39,627 nucleotides of DNA, from assembly GCA_023957125.1 (NCBI GenBank), contig JAMLHL010000033.1, positions 1-39,627 of the forward strand, read 5' to 3'. Position 1 is the first letter of the stretch. The number at the start of each line of letters is the position of its first letter. Positions 26,562-34,946 of the stretch are shown here, piece by piece. The notes beneath the pieces were generated by a model, which ran no database searches, was not told the DNA's origin, and was given only the letters and a program-made list of their open reading frames with translations. Both the position numbers and the translations under genes were made by a program. The stretch comes from Chitinophagaceae bacterium (GTDB lineage Bacteria > Bacteroidota > Bacteroidia > Chitinophagales > Chitinophagaceae).

Positions 26562-27287
26562 ATGAAAATCATCAGATCTTTGGTTCTATCCGGAGTATTG
26601 ATCGCCGGCAGCGTTTTTCTGAATCAGGCTTTTGCTCAGCAGAAAGATAATACACTTACAAAAAAGGAGAAAAAGCAGGGATGGCAATTGTTGTTCGATG
26701 GCAACAGTACGTCCGGCTGGCATTCGTACAACCAATCGGCTTTGGGCAGCGCCTGGAATGTTGAAGATGGCGCTTTACATCTGAATAAAAAATCAAACAG
26801 GGATGGTGGCGATGCCGTGACCAATGAAGAGTTTGGGGATTTTGATTTAAAACTGGATTGGAAGATATCACCCAATGGGAACAGTGGTATTATGTTTTTG
26901 GTTAAAGAAGACCCAAAGTATGAACGTTCCTATTATACAGGCCCGGAAATGCAGGTGTTGGATAACAACGGGCATCCCGATGCTAAAATAATCAAACATC
27001 GCGCGGGCGATCTTTACGATCTGATCACCAGTTCTCCCGAAAATGTAAAACCGGTAGGAGAATGGAATTCAGTGGAGATTAAACTAAAGAATTCGCAACT
27101 GGAACTCTGGCAGAATGGAGTTAAGGTAGTATCCACTACGCTTTGGGATGAAAACTGGAATAAGTTAGTAGCGGGAAGCAAGTTCAAAAACATGGAAGAC
27201 TTTGCCAAATTCCGGTCCGGTCGTATTGTTTTACAGGATCATGGTAATGAGGTGTGGTTTAAAAATATCAGGATCAGGAAATTGTAA
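26562..27287 (+). CDS. DUF1080 / 3-keto-disaccharide hydrolase family protein (PF06439)
   Basis: A 241-residue secreted protein with a Sec signal peptide (cleavage after QAFA, about residue 25) and a concanavalin-like jelly roll. Family signatures are GWQLLFDGNSTSGWHSYN, FGDFDLKLDWKISPNGNSGIMF, GPEMQVLDNNGHPDA, GEWNSVEIKL and a final GRIVLQDHGNEVWFKNIRIR. Members of this family hydrolyse 3-keto-glycosides produced by glucoside 3-dehydrogenases. It closes the plus-strand operon and has its own terminator. This gene gives the strongest clue to the pathway of the entire 18.6-28.8 kb locus. Confidence 0.92.
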   Translation: MKIIRSLVLSGVLIAGSVFLNQAFAQQKDNTLTKKEKKQGWQLLFDGNSTSGWHSYNQSALGSAWNVEDGALHLNKKSNRDGGDAVTNEEFGDFDLKLDWKISPNGNSGIMFLVKEDPKYERSYYTGPEMQVLDNNGHPDAKIIKHRAGDLYDLITSSPENVKPVGEWNSVEIKLKNSQLELWQNGVKVVSTTLWDENWNKLVAGSKFKNMEDFAKFRSGRIVLQDHGNEVWFKNIRIRKL

Positions 27288-27310
27288 TTGGACCCGTGGT
27301 AAAAAGAATC

Positions 27311-27343
27311 AACCGGTTGGGCTTCGGGCTTAACCGGTTTTTT
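27311..27343 (+). terminator. Terminator of the cytochrome c/DUF1080 operon
   Basis: AACCGGTT arms at 27311-27318 and 27332-27339 with a paired GGGC-ttcgg-type loop region are followed by a T-run, 23 bp past the DUF1080 stop. Confidence 0.88.
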
Positions 27344-27665
27344 GTTTATCGAAGCGTTTCTATCATTTATCGAAGCCGGCGGGTAGTTGGCCGAATTAAG
27401 TTTCATAGCCCGGACGGGTTTTAGATATTTGTATTGTCAATGATGACAACGACCTTAACCCGATGAAAAATAACCTATCTGTTGAAAAACTAATTCATCC
27501 ATGATCCTAAACCCCTGAAGAAAAGCCCTGATACCTTTGAAAGACCCGAACCCGATGAAAAACCCTATGATCCAGCATCGTAAGAAAGGCCTGTGAAGTT
27601 TGGCCAGTACCCTTTACAACCGAGAATAGTTGCATTCAACCTCTGACAAAAATTTCAAATCATTG
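27344..27665. other. Gene-free gap with short repeats
   Basis: No long frame is seen. A 14-bp sequence AACCCGATGAAAAA occurs at 27457-27470 and 27549-27562. Each contains an ATG that opens a 13-codon frame (27461-region and 27555-27596). The surrounding sequence is rich in CCCTGA/CCCGA-like words. The region may hold a small RNA ending at the hairpin at 27666-27689, or may simply be decayed DNA. Confidence 0.35.
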
Positions 27666-27697
27666 AACCACATCAATTTTGGTGTGGTTTATTTTTT
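27666..27697. terminator. Hairpin with plus-strand T-tract at the end of the Tat-Gfo/Idh gene
   Basis: Stem AACCACA (27666-27672) / TGTGGTT (27683-27689) is followed on the plus strand by TATTTTTT. On the minus strand it comes just after the stop codon of the 27696 gene, but with a poorer T-tract, so it may serve both directions. Confidence 0.6.
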
Positions 27698-28799
27698 ACA
27701 GGAAAATTTTTTCTCCGTTTTTCCGGATAGATTCATATACGGCATCAATTATTACCATATCCTTTAGCCCTTCTTCGGCAGTCATTGCAGGATCGGGTGT
27801 TCCGTTAAGAATACAATCTGCCAAACCATCCATCTGGGCGGTCTGGTGGGTAATCTCCGGCTGGTTCATGGGGCCGAGGTGAGTTCTTCCAGCAATAGGA
27901 CCATATCCAAAAGCCGGGCTCAGTTCGGCGAAGCCCTTATCGCCGATAACATACAACCTTTCATAATTATTAAAATTATAAGTGGTTCCACAGGAGGCAA
28001 GGGCTCCACCGGGAAAGCCCAATTGGAAAGTAACGGTTTCATCTACTTCCGCAAACTTCACTTTATCTGTTTTTGTCTCCTGTGCGGTTACCCACATGGG
28101 TTCTTCCCCGGTAGCATAACGGGCGCCATTAAGCGCATAGATCCCCACATCCATCATAGCGCCCCCGCCGGCTAAAGCTTTTCGTAGTCGCCATTGTGCC
28201 GGATCGCCTATACGAAATCCCATGTAGTTATTCACGTGCATGATTTTTCCGAATGCTCCTTCCCGGCGCATGCGGATCAATTCACGGGTATGGGGTTCGA
28301 AATGCAAACGGTACCCTACGTAAAACCGGACCCCCGCGTTCTTGCAGGCTGCGATCATTTCCCTGGCCTGCTGTGCGTTGTCGGCAAGCGGCTTCTCACA
28401 CAGGACGTGTTTTCCTGTTGCGGCGATCTGCAATACATGTTGGTGATGCAGGGAGTTGGGGGTGGTAATATATACGAGATCAATATCCGGGTTATTCGCA
28501 ATCTGGTGAACGGTGTTATAATTGTAAACATTCTTATCGGGTATGTTATAATTCTTTTGCCATGCAGGGATCTTGGATGGCGTTCCCGTTACTATACCTT
28601 TCAATACGGCCAGCTTACAATCCGTCATGGCTCTGGCTACAATATTGGCATAACCGCCTAATCCCATAAGCGCAACACGTAGTTGTTTTCCGGGCCGCTG
28701 AAAACCGCTGAAGATTGAAGCCTTAGAGGTTACGGGTGTAAAAGCGGCGGCGCCAATCCCTATAGATAATTTTTGAAGAAAATCACGACGCGATGACAT
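27696..28799 (-). CDS. Tat-exported Gfo/Idh/MocA oxidoreductase (GFOR-like)
   Basis: A 367-residue protein whose leader SSRRDFLQKLSIGIGAAAF is a near-consensus twin-arginine signal, so the folded, cofactor-loaded enzyme is exported. The Rossmann motif GLGGYANIVARA, the catalytic Lys in CEKPLADN and the second domain follow. At the usual D-x3-H position it reads MMDVGIYALN: Asp is kept but His is Tyr, as in glucose-fructose oxidoreductase (GFOR) of Zymomonas, which is also Tat-exported and keeps NADP(H) bound. This suggests closed-cycle redox of sugars in the periplasm. It faces the DUF1080 operon convergently. Confidence 0.88.
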   Translation of the reverse strand: MSSRRDFLQKLSIGIGAAAFTPVTSKASIFSGFQRPGKQLRVALMGLGGYANIVARAMTDCKLAVLKGIVTGTPSKIPAWQKNYNIPDKNVYNYNTVHQIANNPDIDLVYITTPNSLHHQHVLQIAATGKHVLCEKPLADNAQQAREMIAACKNAGVRFYVGYRLHFEPHTRELIRMRREGAFGKIMHVNNYMGFRIGDPAQWRLRKALAGGGAMMDVGIYALNGARYATGEEPMWVTAQETKTDKVKFAEVDETVTFQLGFPGGALASCGTTYNFNNYERLYVIGDKGFAELSPAFGYGPIAGRTHLGPMNQPEITHQTAQMDGLADCILNGTPDPAMTAEEGLKDMVIIDAVYESIRKNGEKIFL

Positions 28800-28999
28800 A
28801 AAATGCAGGTTTTAAGATTACAAGAATGCCGGTTAAAAACCCCAATCATTATTATAAATATATGGGATTTTAAGGAATTGTATCTGCCGGGATTAATTAG
28901 GGATGCACCCATTGGTTAGCCACGGATACATGAATATTTCCTGTTTGCTTTACCTTACAAAGATACCGGGAAGTCTTACCTTTAAGGAAATTTTATCTT

Positions 29000-29155
29000 A
29001 TGTCATTGCTGAATCAACAACACAACAAAGGCAAAAAGAAAGGAGGCAAGAAGGCCGCCGCGGGAAATAACCAGGCTTCGAAGTTCATTCCCAAGCCTAA
29101 ATCAACGGGCTTCGTGAATAAGCAAACCAACACCGGATCTCAAAGAGGAAGTTAA
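29000..29155 (+). CDS. Small basic protein of unknown function (51 residues)
   Basis: A short frame starts at ATG 29000 and stops at TAA 29153-29155. The product begins MSLLNQQHNKGKKKGGKK and goes on with Asn/Gln/Lys/Gly-rich, probably disordered sequence (KFIPKPKSTGF, ending GSQRGS). It has many lysines and no hydrophobic core, so RNA or DNA binding is conceivable but unproven. Codons follow the local style, and the VOC gene starts 12 bp after its stop, so they may share a transcript. A TACCTTTA box at 28977-28984 precedes it. I recall similar short Lys/Gly proteins in Bacteroidota but cannot name a family. Confidence 0.6.
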   Translation: MSLLNQQHNKGKKKGGKKAAAGNNQASKFIPKPKSTGFVNKQTNTGSQRGS

Positions 29156-29167
29156 AACCAGTTCATT

Positions 29168-29590
29168 TTGGAACATTCTGTACAGTTGCCTATACGGGCT
29201 ATTCAGCATATTGGTATCCCGGTAACCGATATTTCCCGGTCGGAAGCTTTTTACCGCGGGTTGGGCTTTGACAATGTAATGCAGGCGCCGTTTGAACACA
29301 ACGGTCAAGCGGGTACCTGTATTATGATGAAGCGCAACCAGGTGGTGATAGAATTGTACCGGTTGCCGGATCCGGAATTGGCGGCTATCCGTAACCGGAA
29401 AGATGGCCATATAGATCATATTGCATTTGATGTACCCGATATCGAGGAAGCTTTCAACATACTGAAAGCCGGCGGCTATCACATTTTTGAAGAAGCGCCT
29501 GTTTTTTTACATTTCTGGAAAAACGGTTGCAGGTATTTTAATATCAGCGGGCCGGATGGCGAAAGGCTGGAGTTCAATCAGGTGCTATAG
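29168..29590 (+). CDS. VOC-superfamily (glyoxalase/methylmalonyl-CoA epimerase-like) protein
   Basis: About 140 residues with two beta-alpha-beta-beta-beta units. Four metal ligands of the vicinal-oxygen-chelate fold are visible: His in IQHIGIPVTD, Glu in VVIELYRLP, His in HIDHIAFDVPD and Glu in GERLEFNQ. No ATG lies before the first motif, so the start is TTG at 29168 or TTG at 29186; the latter would give a compact MPIRAIQHIGI N-terminus. The substrate cannot be told apart among lactoylglutathione lyase, epimerase or dioxygenase types. Confidence 0.82.
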   Translation: MEHSVQLPIRAIQHIGIPVTDISRSEAFYRGLGFDNVMQAPFEHNGQAGTCIMMKRNQVVIELYRLPDPELAAIRNRKDGHIDHIAFDVPDIEEAFNILKAGGYHIFEEAPVFLHFWKNGCRYFNISGPDGERLEFNQVL

Positions 29591-29639
29591 GCGTGATGTA
29601 GTATGGCGGGGTTTTATTTCTCTCATTAGTCAAAAAGCT

Positions 29640-30353
29640 ATGCAGGTTTTAAAAAATCTATTCCAGGTAGGCGGTGATATTAACGGAATTACTTTTGATC
29701 TTCAGGATGCGCTGTGGAACGATGGCAATTCTTATATTTTAAAAACTGAGGACGGATTGATCATGTTCGACTGCGGTTGTGGCGATACGATGGAGCAGAT
29801 CTTCCGGAATATGCAGTATTGGGATTTGTGTCCCGATGATATAAAATATTGCGTGTTAACGCACCCGCATTTTGACCATGCCGGAGGGGCGCATCTTCTT
29901 AAAAAGAGAGGCGTGAAATTAGTGGCTATCGGGGAAACAGCCGAAGCCATTGCTGCGGGTGATGAGCGTTGCTGTGGGTATTTATACCATAAGGTCTTTA
30001 CTCCGGTGGAAGCGGATCGGTTGGTGAAGGACGGGGAGACGCTGAGCTTATTAGGGTTAGAAATGGAAGTGATGCATTTGCCGGGGCATAGTATGGGTTG
30101 CACGGCCTTCCTGTTTGACTGGACGGGGAAAAGAGTAGTGGTGAGTGGAGACGTAATAGGCACTTTACTCGTTGGTGATTTCGGCTGGGACGGCTCTATT
30201 GATTTCAATAAAAAAATATACATAGAATCGCTGCGGCGGTTTGCTAAAGTTGATTCAGATATTATGTTGCCCGGGCATGGCATGATCTATTTTCACAAGC
30301 CCCGCCGGCGGGTGGAGCAGGCGCTGAATTCGGCCTTGATGCAATGGCGGTAG
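29640..30353 (+). CDS. MBL-fold metallo-hydrolase
   Basis: A 237-residue metallo-beta-lactamase-fold hydrolase with the full di-metal set: THPHFDHAGG (H-x-H-x-D-H), His in HLPGHSMGC, Asp in VVSGDVIG and His in MLPGHGM. The open frame reaches back to 29487 inside the VOC gene, but the ATG at 29640 gives the family length and starts after that gene ends. No signal peptide. Substrate unknown; glyoxalase II-like and lactonase-like members look alike. The neighbouring VOC gene makes a thioester or lactone pair possible but unproven. Confidence 0.85.
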   Translation: MQVLKNLFQVGGDINGITFDLQDALWNDGNSYILKTEDGLIMFDCGCGDTMEQIFRNMQYWDLCPDDIKYCVLTHPHFDHAGGAHLLKKRGVKLVAIGETAEAIAAGDERCCGYLYHKVFTPVEADRLVKDGETLSLLGLEMEVMHLPGHSMGCTAFLFDWTGKRVVVSGDVIGTLLVGDFGWDGSIDFNKKIYIESLRRFAKVDSDIMLPGHGMIYFHKPRRRVEQALNSALMQWR

Positions 30354-30433
30354 GTTCATGATGCTATGTGCAAATGCGTTTTCCTGTAATTCACGATGTA
30401 AACAATGCCTTCAACTTCAATCGGGAATACCTG

Positions 30434-32950
30434 ATGGAAACCACGGAAAATAGTTTTTGGCAATATGATGTTGCCTTCTGGTTCGGGCAACGTCACAGTT
30501 CCGAGGATGGACTGTCACAGGAGGAAGTGAACCGGATACTTGCAGACAGAGGAATGGGTTCAAAGACCAGGTCCGTTGTTAAAAAGAATACGCTGCTTTT
30601 TCTGGCACAATTCAAGAGTCCGCTCATGCTTCTGCTGATCGCTGCAGTAATACTTTCTGCATTTCTGGGCGACGTTTCCGATGTATTGATCATTCTTTCC
30701 ATTGTGGTTTCAACGGGTTTGATCAGTTTTTTTCTGGAAAGAAATGCAGGCAATATCGTTGAAAAGCTCCAATCGCTGGTGGCTATAAAAACAAGGGTGT
30801 TACGGAACGGGGTCTTACAGGAGATCCCCTCCGAACAAATTGTCCGGGGTGATATAATTGTGCTGAAGGCCGGCGACAGGCTACCTGCTGATTGTCTGAT
30901 TATTGAAGCCAACGAATTGCATGTGAATGAATCCGGTTTAACCGGTGAATCTTTTCCGGTTAGAAAAGAGCCGGGGGTTCTGGAAGCGACTACTCCCCTG
31001 GCTGAACGAACAAACTGCCTCTGGGAAGGAACTCATGTTGTAAGTGGAGACGCCAGGGCGCTGGTGATGCTTACCGGCGCACAAACCTTGTTTGGCAGCA
31101 TTGCTCAAAGCGTTTCCCGGGTTTCTGAAACCACTTTTGAAAAAGGGATAAAAGACTTTGGTTTTTTGTTGATGAAAATAACCATAGTGCTGGCCTTTTT
31201 TATTCTTCTCATCAATCTCCTTAATCATGAAAAGGTAATTGAATCCGCGTTGTTTGCCCTGGCATTGGCGGTGGGCATGGCCCCGGAACTATTACCGGCT
31301 ATTACCACTATCGCCATGAGCGCCGGTGCTAAGAGACTATTTGCAAAGGGCGTGATTGTAAAGAAACTGGATGCTATTCAGAATCTGGGGGAAGTAAACT
31401 TATTGTGCACCGATAAAACGGGAACGATCACTGAAGGTGAGATCAAAATAATGGGTTTAATGGATGGAGAAGGAAATGAAAGTGAATTTGTTAAGCAACT
31501 GGCTTTCTGGAATGCGGCATTGGAAAATGGATATTCCAATCCTATTGATGAAGCCTTAAAACGTCTTAAACCGGTTGCCGCTCCGGTGGTGCAAAAGATC
31601 GGGGAGATACCGTATGGGTTTATCCGGAAAAGATTAAGTGTTGCCGTAAGTTGGCAACAGGAAAAAATGCTGATCAGCAAAGGAGCATTTGCTCAGATCC
31701 TGGGCATTTGTTCAAAGATCAGGTTGGATCATGAAAACATTGAAGAACTTTCTTTTCACAAGCAAAGATTAGAAGACCGTTTTGCGGAATATGGCAGAAA
31801 GGGCATCAGGGTGATAGCCATTTGTTATAAATATATTGATACGGAAGATATTTCAAGGGCGCTGGAGAACAACATGATTTTTGCCGGTTTCATCCTGATG
31901 GAAGATCCTGTAAAACCAGTGATGCCCGATACCTTAAAGGAATTGCGCCAACTTAAAGTGGGATTAAAGATCATTACGGGCGACAACAAAAATATAGCTG
32001 AAGCCATCGCCTTGCAAACAGGCATTAAAAAGCCGTTGGTAATGACCGGGGCAGAGTTGCTTACCACCAGCCCGGAAGCACTCCGTCAACGCGTAAAAAG
32101 AGTGCATGTGTTTGCTGAGGTGGAACCGCAGCAAAAAGAAAGGATCATCCTGGCGCTTAAGAAGTCTTATGCGGTAGCCTACATGGGAGATGGGATTAAT
32201 GATGTTTCCGCGCTCCATGCCGCTGATGTGGGTATATCGGTGGACAATGCGGTAGATGTGGCCCGTGAAGCCGCCGATTTTGTGCTGATGGAGAAAAATC
32301 TGATGGTACTGGCAGAAGGTATAAAGGAAGGAAGAAAAACTTTCGCCAATACCCTGAAGTATATTTATATCAATACCGGAGCTACGTTTGGAAACATGTT
32401 CAGTATGGCATTTGCCTCGTTGATATTACCGTTTTTACCGATGCTCCCCAAACAGATATTGTTGACCAATTTCATTACCGATCTTCCCTTTCTTTCCGTG
32501 TCTTCTGATAATGTAGATCAGGAACAATTACATAAACCGGGGAAATGGGATATCAGGCTGATCCGCAGGTATATGATATTTTTCGGTATTCACAGCTCCC
32601 TGTTCGATGTCATTACTTTTCTAAGCCTGCTGTATATTTTTAAAGTTGGAGAAAGCGCTTTTCAAACCGCCTGGTTTGTGGAATCCGTATTAACGGAATT
32701 ATTAATTTTATTTATCATCCGGACTCACGAAAATTTTTTAAAGAGCAAACCCGGAAGATTGCTCCGCGTTCTGGGATTGACCGGGCTTTTGGTCGCCCTG
32801 GCGCTGCCTTATTCACCTCTGGCCAAAGATCTGGGGATGACCCCGTTACCAATGATGATCCTGGTGGCTATGTTACTGATCGTAGCGGCTTATGCTATTA
32901 CTGCGGATCTGCTGAAAATCTGGTTTTTTAAGCGATTTCAGCGTCATTAG
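30434..32950 (+). CDS. mgtA: MgtA-type magnesium-translocating P-type ATPase
   Basis: An integral inner-membrane P-type ATPase of about 838 residues that imports Mg2+. Seen: the TGES actuator loop (NESGLTGESFPV), a membrane M4 motif VGMAPELLPAI matching the MgtA form, phosphorylation site CTDKTGTITEG, the hinge MGDGINDVSALHAADVGISVDNAVDVAREAADFVLMEKNLMVL (closest to MgtA), and C-terminal membrane helices. GTG 30368 and ATG 30374 also open this frame; ATG 30434 is preferred because it gives a compact cytosolic N-terminus, but this is uncertain. No Mg2+ riboswitch-like leader was recognised. Confidence 0.88.
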   Translation: METTENSFWQYDVAFWFGQRHSSEDGLSQEEVNRILADRGMGSKTRSVVKKNTLLFLAQFKSPLMLLLIAAVILSAFLGDVSDVLIILSIVVSTGLISFFLERNAGNIVEKLQSLVAIKTRVLRNGVLQEIPSEQIVRGDIIVLKAGDRLPADCLIIEANELHVNESGLTGESFPVRKEPGVLEATTPLAERTNCLWEGTHVVSGDARALVMLTGAQTLFGSIAQSVSRVSETTFEKGIKDFGFLLMKITIVLAFFILLINLLNHEKVIESALFALALAVGMAPELLPAITTIAMSAGAKRLFAKGVIVKKLDAIQNLGEVNLLCTDKTGTITEGEIKIMGLMDGEGNESEFVKQLAFWNAALENGYSNPIDEALKRLKPVAAPVVQKIGEIPYGFIRKRLSVAVSWQQEKMLISKGAFAQILGICSKIRLDHENIEELSFHKQRLEDRFAEYGRKGIRVIAICYKYIDTEDISRALENNMIFAGFILMEDPVKPVMPDTLKELRQLKVGLKIITGDNKNIAEAIALQTGIKKPLVMTGAELLTTSPEALRQRVKRVHVFAEVEPQQKERIILALKKSYAVAYMGDGINDVSALHAADVGISVDNAVDVAREAADFVLMEKNLMVLAEGIKEGRKTFANTLKYIYINTGATFGNMFSMAFASLILPFLPMLPKQILLTNFITDLPFLSVSSDNVDQEQLHKPGKWDIRLIRRYMIFFGIHSSLFDVITFLSLLYIFKVGESAFQTAWFVESVLTELLILFIIRTHENFLKSKPGRLLRVLGLTGLLVALALPYSPLAKDLGMTPLPMMILVAMLLIVAAYAITADLLKIWFFKRFQRH

Positions 32951-33053
32951 TTAACGGCATCCGCTGACCGGAAGAGACAGATCCTCCCGGATTATAGAAA
33001 AACCAATGTGGCGGACTGATATTTTCCCTTTTGATAATGTCGTGCGGTGAGCC

Positions 33054-34028
33054 CTACCAACCCAATATCCACGCAAAGATCAACGGTGCTACAATGGTGG
33101 CGTCGCTCTCTACGATGAATTTAGGCGTGTTGATATCTAACTTCCCCCAGGTGATCTTTTCATTCGGCACAGCGCCGGAATAGGAACCATAAGAAGTAGT
33201 AGAGTCGCTGATCTGGCAGAAATAGCTCCAGAAGGGAACATCGTGCCATTCCAGGTCCTGGTACATCATGGGCACCACGCAAATCGGGAAATCGCCCGCT
33301 ATGCCACCGCCGATTTGAAAGAAGCCTACGCCTTTTCCCCCGCTGTTGTTGCGATACCAGTCGGTAAGCCAGGCCATGTATTCAATACCACTTTTCACGG
33401 TGCCGGCTTTCAGTTCCTTTTTGATCACATAGGAAGTGAAGATATTGCCCATCGTACTGTCTTCCCATCCAGGAACAACGATAGGAATATTCTTTTGCGC
33501 TGCGGCCAGCATCCAACTGTTCTTGGGATCAATTTCATAGTATTGTTCCAGGACGCCGCTCAATAATAGCTTATACATATATTCGTGAGGGAAGTAACGC
33601 TCCCCTTTTGCTTCCGCATCCTTCCATATTTTTGAGATATGGGTTTGTATTCTCCTGAAAGCTTCTTCTTCAGGGATACAGGTATCGGTTACCCGGTTGT
33701 AGTGGTTTTCCAGCAGCTCCCATTCTTCTTTCGGGCTGAGATCCCGGTAATGAGGTACCCGTTTATAATGGCTGTGCGCTACCAGGTTCATGATATCTTC
33801 TTCGAGGTTTGCCCCGGTGCAACTGATGATATGCACTTTGTCCTGCCGGATCATCTCAGCCAGGGAAAGTCCGAGTTCCGCGGTGCTCATGGCGCCTGCG
33901 AGTGTGATCATCATTTTGCCGCCGTCTGACAAATGCGTTTCATAACCTTTGGCAGCATCCATCAGCGCTGCCGCATTAAAGTGCCTGTAATGATGCTGGA
34001 TAAATTGGGATACCGGGCCTTTATTCAT
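33054..34028 (-). CDS. Deoxyhypusine synthase family protein
   Basis: A 324-residue NAD-dependent enzyme of the deoxyhypusine/homospermidine synthase family. The N-terminal region MNKGPVSQFIQHHYRHFN, SCTGANLEEDIMNL, GGGIAGDF and the C-terminal NEKITWGKLD block are typical. The WGK lysine that forms the enzyme-imine intermediate in eukaryotic deoxyhypusine synthase is conserved. The TTG-led extension to 34094 is rejected in favour of ATG 34026-34028. Bacteria lack eIF5A, so the real substrate is probably a polyamine, such as putrescine or spermidine for homospermidine or carboxyspermidine-like products; this is not settled. It lies 81 bp downstream of purU on the same strand. Confidence 0.9.
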   Translation of the reverse strand: MNKGPVSQFIQHHYRHFNAAALMDAAKGYETHLSDGGKMMITLAGAMSTAELGLSLAEMIRQDKVHIISCTGANLEEDIMNLVAHSHYKRVPHYRDLSPKEEWELLENHYNRVTDTCIPEEEAFRRIQTHISKIWKDAEAKGERYFPHEYMYKLLLSGVLEQYYEIDPKNSWMLAAAQKNIPIVVPGWEDSTMGNIFTSYVIKKELKAGTVKSGIEYMAWLTDWYRNNSGGKGVGFFQIGGGIAGDFPICVVPMMYQDLEWHDVPFWSYFCQISDSTTSYGSYSGAVPNEKITWGKLDINTPKFIVESDATIVAPLIFAWILGW

Positions 34029-34109
34029 AATCGTTCCGTTTTTAATCAGTCGCAAAAATAGAACAATTGAATGGGATAAAGGAATACGAAGCAACAGCCC
34101 CGGAAAGGA

Positions 34110-34946
34110 TTAAAAGATCACCGTCTTATTACCGTTTATCATTACCCGGTCTTCCAGTACCAATTTCAGCGCTTGTGCCAGCACCATCTTTTCAATGCCT
34201 CTGCCGGCTCTTGCCATATCCGGTGCGCTGTGCGAATGGTCTATAGAAATTACATTCTGGCAGATAATGGGTCCTTCATCCAATTGGTCGGTAACGAAAT
34301 GCGCCGTGGCGCCAATGATTTTTACCCCGCGGTTGAAAGCCTGGCGGTATGGGCGGGCGCCGATAAAGGCAGGTAGAAAGGAGTGGTGGATATTGATGAC
34401 CTTCCCCCGGTATTGTTGCGCGAAACCAGGGGTGAGGATACGCATGTAACGGGCCAATACGATGTAGTCCGGCGCATACCGGTTAATGATTTCAGTGAGT
34501 AATTGCTCATGTTCTTCACGGGAACAATTGTCTGCCGGTACGTGGTGAAAGGGAACATCAAACCGCTCCGTAAAATCTCTCAGCAAATCGTGATTGCTGA
34601 TCACGGCGGTAATTTCCGCGTTCCATTCATTAAAGTGATTGCGTATGAGCAGGTCGCCGAGACAATGATTTTCTTTAGTAGCCAGTATTACCAGTTTTTT
34701 CTTCTTCCCGGTTATTACTTCCACTTTGCTGTTGGCCGGAAGGATTGCTGTCAACGCCTCCGTTAAGGCTGATTCGTTGGTTGTGCCTTCGGCTTCCGTA
34801 CGCATAAAGAAGTGGTCAGACTCCTGATCCACAAACTCTCCGTTTTTCACAATATTCAGCCCGTTTTCAAATAGTATGCGGGTGATCCTGTAAATTAAGC
34901 CGGTTTCGTCCGTGCAGTTAACCAGTATAGTAAACTGTTTATCCAT
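34110..34946 (-). CDS. purU: Formyltetrahydrofolate deformylase
   Basis: Hydrolyses 10-formyl-THF to THF and formate, balancing one-carbon pools and supplying formate. The 278 residues comprise an N-terminal ACT domain (about 1-80, starting FTILVNCTDETGLIYRIT) and a formyltransferase-fold domain. The catalytic Asn-His-Asp set is visible in VINIHHSFLP and in FVTDQLDEGPII. The segment ENHCLGDLLIR is a PurU hallmark. The ATG gives the standard start. A small GGGCAT/ATGCCC palindrome with a plus-strand T-run (34954-34976) sits 8 bp upstream of the ATG and could be an operator or a terminator for plus-strand transcripts. Confidence 0.94.
   Translation of the reverse strand: MDKQFTILVNCTDETGLIYRITRILFENGLNIVKNGEFVDQESDHFFMRTEAEGTTNESALTEALTAILPANSKVEVITGKKKKLVILATKENHCLGDLLIRNHFNEWNAEITAVISNHDLLRDFTERFDVPFHHVPADNCSREEHEQLLTEIINRYAPDYIVLARYMRILTPGFAQQYRGKVINIHHSFLPAFIGARPYRQAFNRGVKIIGATAHFVTDQLDEGPIICQNVISIDHSHSAPDMARAGRGIEKMVLAQALKLVLEDRVMINGNKTVIF

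Noticed and set aside
29487..29639. Upstream extension of the MBL-fold frame into the VOC gene
   Set aside because: The added residues are a shadow of the VOC coding sequence; the ATG at 29640 gives the normal MBL start.
30354..30433. Mg2+ riboswitch or leader upstream of mgtA
   Set aside because: The gap is under 90 bp, and no riboswitch-like conserved stems or leader peptide could be recognised.
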